Translations under genes and position numbers: made by a program
Origin: Isochrysis galbana
Taxonomy: Eukaryota > Haptophyta > Isochrysidales > Isochrysidaceae
Direction: 5' to 3'
Assembly (NCBI GenBank): GCA_018136815.1
Contig: CM030937.1
Location: 3,275,820-3,339,819, forward strand
Length of the DNA stretch: 64,000 nt
Shown: in pieces, positions 42,600 to 60,163 of the stretch
Layout of the letters: the number at the start of each line of letters is the position of its first letter
Position numbering within the stretch: position 1 is the first letter of the stretch
The notes under the pieces: generated by a model
What the model saw: only the letters and a program-made list of their open reading frames with translations
The model's database searches: none
Told to the model about the DNA's origin: nothing

Positions 42600-42757
42600 C
42601 ATGTGACTGTTGAATGCCCAGATGCCCAGCCCCTGCCAGAAGCCAAAAGGCAGGGGCTGAGGTTGATTGTACGGGCCCAACGGCCCAAGCCAGGGGGTGT
42701 CCGCGATGGAGAGAGGGGGGCACGAGGCCTCCATTGACCCCCAATTATAAAAGTAGG
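42600..42757 (-). mobile_element. LINE-like 5' fragment (subfamily D)
   Basis: On the minus strand it begins with the hairpin CCTACTTTTATAATTGGG (42740-42757), then an ATGG, then a G-run and C-run inverted pair. It resembles the plus-strand copy starting at 44557 (shared CTCTCTCCATCGCGGACACC and CAGCCCCTGCC). Confidence 0.6.
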
Positions 42758-42889
42758 TTCAGGCAAGAATATTAGTAGCTAAAGGTTTTTTGTTTTTGTG
42801 TGTCGTGCGATGTGTTCCAACGCTATCTACTAGCCTAAAAATTTAAACCTACCACTATTCTTAATATAAACATAAATTTGGGAATCTTC

Positions 42890-43141
42890 CACCAAACCGT
42901 GGCCGGGAGGACACGCCCTACGAAAGCAAGAGACCAAAAGGCCTGCCCGGACCCCACCCCACACTCACACTCCAAACCAAGCCTCAGGTAGTGCACCGAG
43001 GCCGGACCCCGGAAACCAAAGATAAAGGAAAGAAGGGGGGCAGGGGAAGAGGTGGAGGGAGGGAAGATAAGGGCGTTGGAAGTAGCGATGGATAGTCCTG
43101 TAACCAGTAGGTGTGTAGCCCAGAATCTTCAGATTTTTTTT
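42890..43141 (+). mobile_element. 5'-truncated LINE-like 3' UTR copy with target-site duplication
   Basis: It matches the 3' UTR of the element at 298-3236 (AGGCCTGCCCGGACC, GTAGTGCACCGAGGCCGGAC, GTGTGTAGCCCAGAATCTTC) and ends in eight Ts. The flanks AAATTTGGGAATCTT (42875-42889) and AAATTGGGAATCTT (from about 43141) form a duplication with one indel. No coding sequence is left. Confidence 0.72.
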
Positions 43142-43416
43142 AAATTGGGAATCTTTAATTGAAACAAAAATATGAGCAAAAATGAGCCTTGTAGCCGGTA
43201 GCAATTCATTCGTACCAATTACCAATTCGATGTTGGCATTACTCAGCTAAGCTCTAACTTTGCGTATTTGACCATGGATGTATTCGGAATATCAAAAATC
43301 AAAACTCTATCCATGTCGTTTGAATCTCACATCCGACGAACCACCGATGATGACCTACCGCTATTGATACGGAAGCCTGGCAGAATCTTACCTAAGGCAT
43401 ATTGCGACCACGTTGC

Positions 43417-44100
43417 TCACATCGCGTCATTGGTCGTGCCCGCGACGACAGAATTTGGGACAGAAGCATCAAGAAACCTTTCTTTGACCGTGGCATAATC
43501 ATACCGAAGCTGGCACGATGGAGACTCGTCTTCGGCGGATTTACCGAGAATGGAATACCGATTGTTGGCCACAACACGATACAGAGAGTCTCGAACCACA
43601 GGAGGCACGAGCTGCAGCGCCGAGCCTCCAACAGAGAGAGGAACAGGCCGGAGGCGTTGGGCAACGCGAAGAGCAGCCGTGGACTGGGTCCAAAATCCTG
43701 TGACCGGGCGAGAGATGAACGATCGGATACCTTGGAGGATCAGGAGAGCATTTTACATTCAAAGGGGCTTACACGTGTACATCTGAGGCCTGTTGCGCGC
43801 ACCCGCATCGTCAATCAGTACGAAGGTGGATAAGTCGTCTGAGGGCCTGCCACAGGCCTCAAGCAGCTCGCGACCCACAGGTGACTGCATCGATGAGAAG
43901 CAGAACTCGCCCACTGGGTCGTTGTCAATCACAAACTGCACCCACCGATTGCAAAAGTTGCACACACCATCGAAGAGGATGACTGAGCGGCCCGCCGGGA
44001 GGCGAAATGTCGGAGGCATGGCTCCAGAGGCTGGGCCCACCAGTCCGCGCGCCGCGCCGCCAGTGGCTGAGAGGATGAGCAGAGAGAGCGCCGCGCGCAT
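43417..44100 (-). CDS. DCC-motif (DUF393) thiol-disulfide oxidoreductase-like protein, 192 aa
   Basis: Minus-strand exons 44100-43803 and 43697-43417. The join (GATGCGG|GTGCGC donor, GTCACAG acceptor) gives DDAGFWTQSTAALRVAQRL. The N-terminus is a signal or transit peptide (MRAALSLLILSATGGAARGL). The signature VILFDGVCNFCNRWVQF has D44 and a C47-x2-C50 pair, and VPPVVRDSLYRVVANNRYSI near the end is also typical of the family. DUF393 proteins are predicted thioredoxin-fold redox proteins. After ILG there is a good alternative donor (GGTAAAT), so the last 45 residues could be replaced by another exon. Confidence 0.8.
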
Positions 44101-44556
44101 GGAGCCGAGGGGCGGGCGGCCCCCAAAGCAAACGACTGGAAGTTTCCGCGAAAATGAACGCCGCCGTCCGCTACTCGTCGCCCCTTGTTAACTCCTTATG
44201 GGCGGCGAGAAGCACCTAAAACGGCGCTTCGCCTGTGTTGTTCCGTTGTTCCTGACGGGGGGCCAGCAAGTTTCTTGGCGTGTACGGTCATTGGCGAGTC
44301 AAAAATTGTGGGAAAAGCTCGATCGTGATTTGTGCTCCGGGGCGCCCCTCCCCCCCCTCCCCCTCCCCCTCCCTCTGAGCGAGTCTAGCGCGGCAGCGCA
44401 GTGAGGCGATCACGCACCCGGGGGGGGAGGCTGTGACGACATGACTGATGTGGACGAGGACGATGTGGAGCGGGAGGAACTCTCCTCGGACTACGAACGA
44501 GGCCGACAACTTCCTCGCCAGGGCCAATGCTGATGCTCAGGAGTCGGAGGGGGCAA

Positions 44557-44960
44557 CCTACTTGTATAAGTGGGGGACAATGGGGGCCTCGCGCCCCCCT
44601 CTCTCCATCGCGGACACCCCCCGGGGTGGGCCCGTACATTCAACCCCAGCCCCTGCCCTCTGGCCTCTGGCAGGGGCAGGGCACTCATCCATTCAGCCCA
44701 GACCCCCAGTGGGCGCGGGTCGCGAGCCGCACTCCCAGGCCCATGCTGGGCCTGCCCTCGAGCTGACTCCCCCCCATCCCTGGTCGCCAGGCATACAGGG
44801 GCCTCTGGGCGGCTCCCATGGCCAGCGAGGCGAGCGTGGGAGAGGCAGGGGGGGCCAGGGGCTGAGCCCCAGCCTCCACTGCCCCCTGAGCTGCCCATGC
44901 TGGCTCTCTGGGAGCCCCCAAAGGACCTCTGAGAGCAGGCCATGGCGCGCCGCATGGCGA
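44557..44960 (+). mobile_element. LINE-like 5' fragment (subfamily D)
   Basis: It starts with the hairpin CCTACTTGTATAAGTGGG (44557-44574), then ATGGGGGCC and a G/C-run inverted pair. The body resembles 42600-42757 (reversed) and, further on, subfamily B (GGGGCCAGGGGCTGAGCCCC, CAGCCTCCACTGCCCCCTGA). It runs into the start region of the transferase gene. Confidence 0.6.
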
Positions 44961-46493
44961 CGCGCCGCAGGGAGAGAGGTGGAGGAGAATGGAGAGAGGG
45001 AGAGGGGGGGCGTTCATCAGGAGAGAGAGAACACAAGTACTCGGGAAAGATTTCACATGAACCAGCGGGAGGAGTCGCGCAGGCGCGAGCGAGATCTCGC
45101 GCCGCCAGCCTCGTTCGGCGCGAGAGCTCGCCGGCCGCCGCCATCACGAGGCTGGTACTCACGTTACTCGTCGCGTCGGTGCATTGCGGGCGGGTTTGCC
45201 ACGTCACCGCGTCGCGTGCCCTGCCCCCTCGCCTCAGCGAGGCGGGCGCCCCCGGCCGACAGCTGCGCACCTCGCTGCCCGCAGCCGCCTTTTCAACTCT
45301 CTTCTTGGAGCCGCTATCACTACCTCCGCTCGCTCCTGGCTTCTGCGTGGGCGTCGCGCTGCCCGACGCGGATGCGCACTTGCCGATCCAAATCGCCTCG
45401 GACTCACTCGCTCGCTCAACCTCGCATCTCACACCTGGTGTCACCACGAGCGCAGTTGTGAGGACAATCTCTCGGCTTGGAGTGCCCACTGCTGAGCTGC
45501 ACCCACAGGAGCTTGCTCGTCTCGAGAAGCTGCGCACCGTCGGACGTCAACTAGAGTACGCGGCAGGTCGTATCGCCCTGCGACGAGCGCTGCTGCTCAC
45601 CGGAAACACATATGGCAGTCATCCGCTCCTGTCAAACGAATTTGGTGCTGTTGACATGCCGAAGCGAAAAGGCAGCGAAGGAGCGCTACTATTGGGGTCG
45701 ATTTCGCACACGAAAGGTCTCTGTGTCGCAATTGTCGCTGGTTCTGATGATCATTGTTGCAACCTCTCACCTGTCGTTGGTTTCGACATTGATGACCTGC
45801 GTGGAGTGTGTGCAGCCACTGAACCCGACGTCAACGAATCGAAAACACCTGAGCATATGTGCGCTCCGCGAGCAGCCGTTGGAGTGGACATTGAACGAGT
45901 GGACCGGCGTCCGATGACAAAGCTTGGTCAACGCATACTCGGCGAAATGGAACGGCGAGATCTGCAGGTGCGAGTCGCGCTGCACACTGCCCCAAGGCAC
46001 TTGCGGATGGCGCGGACCTCCTCTAAGGACCAAAATTACGCCCGTTGCTTTCCTCCTATTGGCGGGACAGATGCGGTTGAGCGGGCTTACGATGAGCATG
46101 GAGGCTGAACTGACGCTACGTTTCTCTATCAAGGAAGCATTATACAAGGCGAGCGCGCCGCCTCAAGAGAAGCCCCTTGTCCGCCCTCTCTCTCTTGACT
46201 TGGGCACCTTGTATGCGCAACACCAACATGAGTAGCTCTTCCGTCGTGTCAATCCGTGCTCTTTTTAGGCTCTCCACCCTTTGTTGCGCACAACTATTCC
46301 CTGGCACGCGGTGCGAGTGTTACCGTTGGCGGACGGGACCGTTGAAGTCGACACCTCTTCAGATAGCTTCAACAAGCTCTTGACGGAGCCGGGTCTTGAA
46401 GGCAGCACCAATGGGCGGCTCATTGCGACCGCTCGCTGGACGGAGCGTGAGGGCTTCTTCTTGACCACTGCTGTAGCCTTAAGGGAAGGGTAA
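44942..46493 (+). CDS. EntD/Sfp-type 4'-phosphopantetheinyl transferase, 3 exons, up to 431 aa
   Basis: Exons 44942-45967, 46104-46148 and 46269-46493. The enzyme moves phosphopantetheine from CoA onto carrier proteins of fatty-acid, polyketide or peptide synthases. Motifs: EYAAGRIALRRAL, GSISHTKGLCVAIVA, AVGVDIERVDRRPM (near residue 315; Asp and Glu bind Mg) and RFSIKEALYKALHPLLR across exons 2/3. That last motif is restored only if intron 2 begins with GC (TACAAG|GCGAGC), a GC-AG intron. The long N-terminus has a hydrophobic stretch (ITRLVLTLLVASVHC) suggesting a targeting peptide. The only upstream in-frame ATGs (44942, 44954) lie at the edge of a LINE-like fragment, so the start is uncertain. 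Confidence 0.82.
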
Positions 46494-46673
46494 GTCGACG
46501 TGTGGCAAGGCGGGCCATCCCGCGCACGAAATGCGTACTGGATTCTTACGAGGGCCGACAGCCTGCCCGGTGATGGTACTTGCGCGCTTGTGGTCTTAGT
46601 AATCCATGATTGCATTGTTCGCAATAAGGGATAAGGGCCTAATGCAATCGTTGAGTGTAGGAGTAGGGTGGTC

Positions 46674-46990
46674 AACTAACTTTATAGTTGGTTGCGATGG
46701 AGCGCGCCGACGCGACTATCCTCTCCTCAGGGCCGCTCGCCGAGCCGCCCAGTCCCCATGGACCATGGACTAGCAGTCGAAGCGACCGCGTCCGCCATCC
46801 GAGGGCGACGCAAGTGCGTGCGACCCCGGTCGCGCCACACGGCCCGTGGCCCCGGCCACACTACACACAGCAGCCATGAGCCATGCTGCCCCCCCCCCCC
46901 CCCCCCCATGGGGGACAACAGACTATAGACCCCAAGCAGACAGCAGACGGGCACAGCCACCACTCCACTGGGCATGCCTTATGCCTTGAT
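46674..46990 (+). mobile_element. LINE-like 5' fragment (subfamily C)
   Basis: It begins with the same hairpin as 24384 (AACTAACTTTATAGTTGGTT), with ATG at 46697, and shares ACGGCCCGTGGCCCCGGCCA and CACAGCAGCCATG. A C-run of about 20 lies near 46889-46908. The first frame breaks early. Confidence 0.65.
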
Positions 46991-47155
46991 CAGAGGCGGA
47001 GTGAGGTAAAGAGTGGATCTAAGGTCCGGTCAAGCGATTTGGATTTGGGAAATGGGGGAGGGGGTAATCCGAAGCAAAAAAAAACTCCTCTCTCTCGAGG
47101 GGGGAGGGGGCCCCTTGGGCCCCCCTGATCAGGACCCCCTACTAAGGCCTGTGAC

Positions 47156-48590
47156 CAGATAACTGGGTATCGTGCTACTCACCTACCCACATCCGATTTC
47201 CACTACCCACCTCCATGTCTAGGGGTTGGCGGATATATCCGGATATATCTCTTGGATATTTGGGCGGCTTTGGCGGGCGAAGATATCCGCGGATATTTCG
47301 TGGATATTTGGGTCAGAGTTCGCCGCTCCCAGTAGTGGCTCGCCCCAAAAACAAAACCCCTTGCGCGACGCCGCCCCCCCCCGCGCCCGCCCCCCTCCAC
47401 AAATAATGCGCAGAGGTGATGCCCCCCCCGCATGTGCCTTGTGCCTCAAACCCGCCATGGATGGCCCATGCCTGAGCAGAGGCGTGACGCGCCATGCACC
47501 ACACACCTTCCCGTCCTTCGCGCGCGCAGGTTCGAAGAGGAAGAGGACGCGCGCGATAGCCGCTGACGATGAGCAGCGACTTGACCCTCCCCCTCCGCGC
47601 GACGATGACTCGAGACTCGAGCGACGAGGACCCGGTAGAGCTGAGGGACAAGGAGAAGGAGGCAGATAGAGGCAGAGGAGGACGAGGAGCTCACGGGCAC
47701 GGTTGAAGAAATCCACGAGACCTTGGACGGCCCCCGCGCCTCCAGCAGCCAGCCCATATCAGGTTCAATGTGGGGCGATGAAGGTGGTCCACGAGATGAT
47801 CGGCGAGGGCGTGATCACCACCATCGGCGACGGCACGCTGCACGGCAACAAGAAGGTGGAGGTGGAGTTTTCGGATTTTCGGTGAACGAGGGGAACAAGA
47901 ACACGAAGATCAAGAAGTGGGTGGACAAACAAACTCATCCAGGAGCAGGTGTGTGTGGCCTGATGATATGCAAAGATGGGGTAACAGCTTATCAGCTCTC
48001 TAGGTTATGGAGCTATCACTAATATCAGCACTAATATCAGTCAGCTCTCATGAGAGTTGTCCCAACCAACAACAAAACTCCCCCGTGCGCGCGCGCGCAC
48101 GCGTGTCTTGATTACGCTCTCCACACCCACACACTCCACACACAAACTCTCTCTCCTCTAGCTAGATAAAGAAAATTTCCACTTCCAGCTATTATAGATG
48201 TAGATTGGTACTACCACTTGGATGAACCATCGCATCTTAAGGATTAAGGATTGGGATTGGGGATAGATGGACGAGCGTAGCAGCCGAGCAGCAAGCAGCC
48301 GACCGACGGAGGCTACTACGTATGTATGTATGAAGTATCGATGTTGACGATGTTATACTTGTAAAATAGATAATATTTTATTAGTATTAGTAGTGTTTAT
48401 GTGTTTATATACAAGGTACAAGTTGTACAAGGTACAAGGTGGATATTTTGGTGGATATTTTGGTGGATATTTGGGTGGGAGTTGTGGATATTTTGAAGAT
48501 ATAAAAAATGGATATTTGGGTCCAAAAAAATGGATATTTCCGCCAACCCCTACTCCATGTGGGTAGGGGGGGGGGCTACTACCCACTGGT
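47156..48590. mobile_element. Inverted-repeat DNA element with GGATATTT subterminal repeats and a coding remnant
   Basis: The left part contains AGGGGTTGGCGGATATATCC near 47220. The right part contains, inverted, AGGGGTTGGCGGAAATATCC near 48535-48554, with CCTACCCACAT outside both. Next to both ends GGATATTT-type motifs recur many times (47240-47310, 48440-48540). The exact termini and a target duplication are not resolved. Inside, 47530-47885 resembles the zinc-finger exon at 61579-62397. Confidence 0.55.
47530..47885 (+). pseudogene. Remnant related to the 61579-62397 protein
   Basis: After an acceptor-like CGCGCGCAG, broken frames encode an acidic Arg/Glu-rich stretch, then MKVVHEMIGEGVITTIGDGT and NKKVEVEFSDF, then KKWVDKQ in another frame. 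The protein at 61579-62397 has the parallel order ALMAHKDLGDCKITHTGTGT, HHVQIEYFS and ARWVQRAEL. Frame changes and a stop at 47885 point to decay. Location between inverted repeats suggests it is part of a transposon. Confidence 0.5.
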
Positions 48591-49103
48591 TCCGAATAGT
48601 GAAATTCCACTATTCAGGATAATCACGCGGGTAGCGGCGGCAGAGCCGCCGTACAGCAGTGCGCAGTGCGCGCGCGCCGAAGACAAGCTCGGGCGCTTTG
48701 TATTGGTATTGGCCGCTTGGCCGCGCCCAGCGCAGCTGGCGGTGTCGTGCCCTTGCAGCGCTAATGCCAGCGCGCTGCCAGCAACTAGCAGCACATGCGG
48801 CCACGCAGAGTGGATGCGCGGGGTGCCGAGCCTGGTCCGCAGAATGACTCCCGCCGCCGGCCATCTGCCGGCAGCAACTGCCCGACGGCCGCATGCCCAC
48901 AGCAGCATCTTCTTTGGCGACAGGTTCACCTCCCTCCCGCCTGCCGCCTCGCGCCGGCGCGCCGGCTCCCGCCTCTCAAAACGGACACCGCCGCAAAATA
49001 AGGAAAAAGAAGGCGGGGGTAAAGCGATACCATAGGGGGGGAAAAGAGGCTCCGCTTGCGGCTTGCGGCCGTATATGTAGGGGCACACGCACACGCACGC
49101 ACA

Positions 49104-49142
<39 letters not shown>

Positions 49143-49198
49143 GCGTACGTACAACACACTATATATATATACTACTATATAGTATATAGTAGTAGTCA
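48591..49198. other. Intergenic with an ACGC microsatellite
   Basis: GC-rich sequence without a supported gene. (ACGC)n runs at about 49085-49142, followed by a TA-rich tract (49159-49190) just before the next LINE-like hairpin. Confidence 0.5.
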
Positions 49199-49970
49199 CT
49201 AATCTTATGATTGGTCGCCATGGAGGGGGGCCTCGCGCCCCCCCCCACTCTCTCGACTCCCCTCATGGGGGGCGAGAACCATCCCCCCCCCTGCGCTGCC
49301 TCTTGGCATGCAGGGGAGACTCACTCAGACTGCCCAGACTCTCCCAGAGAGCTGGGCACAGATCGCACGCCCTGGCCTGCGCTGGCCAGCTTGTCGCTCT
49401 GACCAACCCCTCCTCCCCCTGGGCCCCCCTGATCAGGACCCCCCAGCCAGCTCCAGTCGACCGGCAGGGGCGCGAGAGCCAGCGAGGGAGAGGCAGGAGG
49501 GGCCAGGGCCATGCCCCAGCCTCACCTGCCCCCTGAGCTGTGCTCCCAGGCCCCCTGCAGGCCTCCTGGGGACCTGAAGAGGGGCCGCAGGCGCGCGCCA
49601 TGGCCAGAGCGGCAGGGAAGAGAGGAGGAAGAGGGAAGAGAGAGGGGAGGGGGGAGTGGCAACTCTCCCCTCCGGCGTTAACATGTCTTCTCGCCCTATT
49701 TAGGGAAGAGAAGACGGGGGCGCCAGAGCCCGGAGGGAAGGGCCGCGGCTCGCCGCGGCCACTCGCTTCGGCGAGGAGTGATTAGCGCTTCTGGGCTCCC
49801 TTTCACGAGTGCCCCCCCCCCCCTGCGTTGTTTTTACCCGAAAGGGGTTTTCCCCCAGTGTGGACTCGAGGAGAGGACGTGCTGGGGTGCGCGGGGTCGG
49901 TGCGTGCACTGGGGGGAGGACAAATATCGAGGGGAGGGGGCAGTGCCCCCTCCCCCCGGTAGCACTCGGA
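49199..49970 (+). mobile_element. LINE-like 5' copy (subfamily B)
   Basis: The hairpin CTAATCTTATGATTGG (49199-49214) is followed by GTCGCCATGG and a G-run/C-run inverted pair. The body matches 60390-60860 and the pieces at 9040-10966, including the GCCGCGGCTCGCCGCGGC palindrome and the C-tract after CACGAGTG. No long frame. The same hairpin occurs inverted at 51141-51158. Confidence 0.68.
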
Positions 49971-50244
49971 CACCTGGCTCGTCAGGCATGGCGAGATTCC
50001 GGGACGGAAAAGTTGTGTCCGATTAGCTAGTGGGGTTGGCTAGGATATAACATTAATTATTTTATTTTTATTTATATTTAGTATATAGTAGTAGTAGTAA
50101 TAATAATAAAAATATATATAGTAGTTAATAGTAGTATATCTATGTATGGGTCAAGGCTAGGGCTGGGTTAAGCCCGTTAACAAGTTAATACCATTAATAC
50201 CCAGTAATGGGCAACATCTGACCTGTTAACAGACCCATTAGATA
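49971..50244. other. AT-rich spacer
   Basis: Contains (TAGTAG)-like and (AATA)-like runs near 50080-50110 and CAAGGCTAGGGCTGGGTTAA near 50150. The latter resembles the first ten bases of the hAT end at 9656, but no partner end was found. Confidence 0.4.
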
Positions 50245-50847
50245 TGGTCCGGTGGCCCGCGCCTCCCTCCGGTGATCTTTCCCCCCCTTCCTCCTGCGTC
50301 TCCGAGTGGGCGGCCGACTCTGTCCCGACTTATCCTGTAAACAGGAGCGGGACTTACCGATTTTTCGGTGGGCGGAGCTCTCGCTCCGCCCACCCCCTTC
50401 TCCGCGCGCTCTTTCCCCTCTCCTGCGGCACGCGCGATGGCGCGCCTGCGGCAGGCCTCCAGCTGCCCTCTGGCGGCCCCTGGAGGCTCCTGGAGGCCAG
50501 CTGAGGGGGTAGAGAGAGGAGGCTGGGGCTGGGCCCTGGCCTCCCCTGCCTCTCTCTCCCTCGCTGGCGCTCCTGAGCCTCTGGGGCCCCCACGTTGCAC
50601 CTGTCTGCCTGTCGACCAGGGGGGGAGGGGGGGTTGGAGCAATGGGCTGGTCACGAGGGGACGAGGGGCCAGGATGGGCGAATGGGGCGAGCCTGTGGGG
50701 AAGGGAGTGGGTCAGTAGGGCAGTGGCCTCCTGGCAAGCCATCAGGCGTGCCAGGAGGATGGGTGGTTCCTCCCCCATGGCAGGGGAGGAGTGGAGAGAG
50801 GGGGGGGCTCGTGCCCCCCCATGGGTCAACCAAGTATAAACTTAGTT
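50245..50847 (-). mobile_element. LINE-like 5' copy, minus strand
   Basis: On the minus strand the hairpin AACTAAGTTTATACTTGGTT (50847-50828) is followed by an ATGG, the G/C-run pair, and CTCTCTCCACTCCTCCCCTG. It resembles the plus copy at 60164. Part of its body encodes only broken frames. Confidence 0.62.
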
Positions 50848-50849
50848 CC

Positions 50850-51078
50850 AGACACACGACAAAAACAAAAAGATCAAGAGGCCTGCCCGAACCCCGCACT
50901 CTGAACCAGGCCTCAGGTAGCGCACCGAGGCCGGACCCCGGAAATCGAAGAAAAAGGAAAGAAGAAGAAGGGGGGCAGGGGATGAGGTGGATGGAGGGAA
51001 GATAAGGGCGGTGTAGATCTCGAAGGGGAGTCCCATAACTAGTAGGTGTGTAGCCCAGAATCTTCATATGTTTTTTTT
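50850..51078 (+). mobile_element. LINE-like 3' UTR fragment
   Basis: It matches the 3' UTR at 3002-3210 (AGGCCTGCCCGAACC, GTAGCGCACCGAGGCCGGAC, AGTAGGTGTGTAGCCCAGAA) and ends in nine Ts. It is wedged between two minus-strand 5' fragments (50828-50847 and 51081-51158). Confidence 0.65.
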
Positions 51079-51080
51079 TC

Positions 51081-51158
51081 TCGCCCCCCATGAGGGGAGT
51101 CGAGAGAGTGGGGAGGGGGCGAGGCCCCCCTCCATGGCGACCAATCATAAGATTAGTG
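51081..51158 (-). mobile_element. LINE-like 5' end, inverted copy of 49199
   Basis: On the minus strand, the hairpin CTAATCTTATGATTGG, then GTCGCCATGG and about 60 bases match 49199-49280 almost exactly. The two make terminal inverted repeats around 49199-51158. Confidence 0.65.
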
Positions 51159-51159
51159 G

Positions 51160-51530
51160 CCGCTGAGTCGAAGAAAAGATTTTCAACGAATTTGTCGAGT
51201 CTATTCCTATTCGTTGTGGCGTTACACCCTTGAACGGCGCCGTCGAGCGCGCTAGTGCGCTAGTGCTAGTGTTGCCGGAGTTGGAGTGTGGAGTGTGGGA
51301 GTGTGGGTGTGGGAGTGGGAGTGGGAGTGGTGGTGAGTGGTCTCTCGGCGGGAGTAGCACGTTAGAAATTGTAGTCTTGTGAGAGGTCTTGTTGGCTAGC
51401 ATCCCTAGCCACATACACCGGACGAGCCATACACCAACCGCTCTCACCCCCACCGCGGGGGAGGGGCTCCGTTGCCGATGAGGCACGGCCCCTCAGTACT
51501 AGGATTAAACTAGGACACTAGGACAACAAG
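51160..51530 (+). repeat. Promoter-adjacent dispersed repeat, copy upstream of the helicase gene
   Basis: Similar to 21912-22216, and part of it to 11150-11240 inverted. It adds a GAGTGTGG-type microsatellite (51290-51330). It ends about 220 bases before the helicase ATG. Confidence 0.65.
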
Positions 51531-51747
51531 AAAACTGGCCTCTTCTACCGTGTGTGTCGTGTGTCGTTGTGCACACGGCTTGCGGCGTGGGCGGAGGGTC
51601 CGTCGCCTCCTCTGCTTCCTCTCGGGTCTTGCTCGCGCCTCCCCCCTGACCTCCGACACCACCAGCACACCACCACCAGCGCCAGGCCTACTCTACCGCC
51701 CCCTCACGCCGCGCCCAGTTGCTGCCGCCCCGTTCTACCGCCGCTAG

Positions 51748-59129
<7,382 letters not shown>

Positions 59130-59599
59130 TAATACATGATTTGCATATCCCCAGTACCCCATCAACGGAAGCGATGAGTCCCACGGCCATCTCTAACCTC
59201 TCCGTGAGGGGAGGTAGGGGCAACCCCTAGTGTGCCTTTCCATTGTCTCGCATCTCCGTAAGTCAAATACCCTTGGACTTGACTGCGAAAGAATATTCGT
59301 CGCCGAAATGATCCTACTACTTCTAACTAGGTGTCGCGCCTCGCTGGCCCTCAACTTGGTCTAGCGTCTAGCGGTGCCTTGGTATAGCGGGAGCGCGGGC
59401 GCATGGAAGACTAGAGTTTAGGGAGACGTGTGCTTTTCCAAAGCCTAGCGGAGGCCCGGCGGCCAAAAGGGAGGGGCTTTGGTCGAATACTAGAATGTGA
59501 GCAGTATTGCAGTTTCAACACCTCCCACACTAAAAAAACAGTCTGGAAAAAGCCCGCTATGCTAGTATATGTATACCCTCCCCTGGGCTCTCGTGTCCA
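59130..59599. other. Intergenic after the helicase
   Basis: No gene supported. A tRNA box A-like string (TGGTATAGCGGG near 59378) occurs but no cloverleaf can be formed. Confidence 0.4.
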
Positions 59600-60080
59600 T
59601 CGCCCTCGCCCCATCCACTCCCCCCCCCCCCCCCCCCCCCCCCATTCCTTGTTCTTCGGTTTCGGGGAGTCGGCCCACGTGCACTACCTTGGGCCTAGCG
59701 TTGGGAGGGGGGTGAGACGGGCCTCTTGTGGCCCTTTTTGTTCGCGGCGCACCCGTATGCGCCGCATTGTGAGGGCCCAGCCACACGGCTTCCCTCATGG
59801 TGGTGTGCATTCCTGGGCGTTTCGCCTTCTCCGCCCGGGGTGCTGTCCTTGGTCACTCGTGTGTTTTTTGACTTCATGTCTGACAGCGTGTTCAACGCCA
59901 AGTCTCTCTGCCAGTCTCAGAAGTTTGGGGCTCGGTTGTAGTTCGTCGTTATCTACGTGTTCGAATAGCGGTCGGAAGTCGTTGACGTCGATGCGTTTTT
60001 TAGGCTGCCTCCCCATCCATGTCGGCTTGGGCTCTTCTGGAAGCGTCGGTGCTGTTGCCGAAGTGGGCTGCTGTGCATAG
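59600..60080 (-). mobile_element. LINE-like 3' fragment with ORF2 tail
   Basis: On the minus strand, a frame at 60016-59795 starts MGRQPKKRIDVNDFRPLF and continues to match the ORF2 C-terminus at 1822-2913, then diverges. The downstream UTR resembles the other copies (TTCGGTTTC, GGCCCACGTGCACTACCTT on the plus strand). A C-run of about 22 lies at 59620-59643. It represents a further diverged subfamily. Confidence 0.62.
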
Positions 60081-60163
60081 TGTATAGTGTGGCGAATCTC
60101 ATTATTACATTATTACTTTTCTTAGGACGTAATCGCTGTTAAAATCTATGTTATCAAAGTGCC

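Noticed and set aside
44491-45537. 348-aa minus-strand frame opposite the transferase start
   Set aside because: Low complexity, overlaps both LINE-like sequence and a gene with clear catalytic motifs on the plus strand.
49085-49150. Regular short repeats suggestive of an array
   Set aside because: Simple ACGC microsatellite; no spacer-repeat alternation, so not a CRISPR array.
50145-50244. CAAGGCTAGGGCTGGG as a second hAT element end
   Set aside because: Similar only over the first ten bases to the 9656 end; no inverted partner or 8-bp duplication found.
59370-59500. Possible tRNA or tRNA-derived SINE (TGGTATAGCGGG box A-like, GGTCGAATACT box B-like)
   Set aside because: The boxes are about 100 bases apart and no acceptor, anticodon or T stem can be paired; no second copy was seen.
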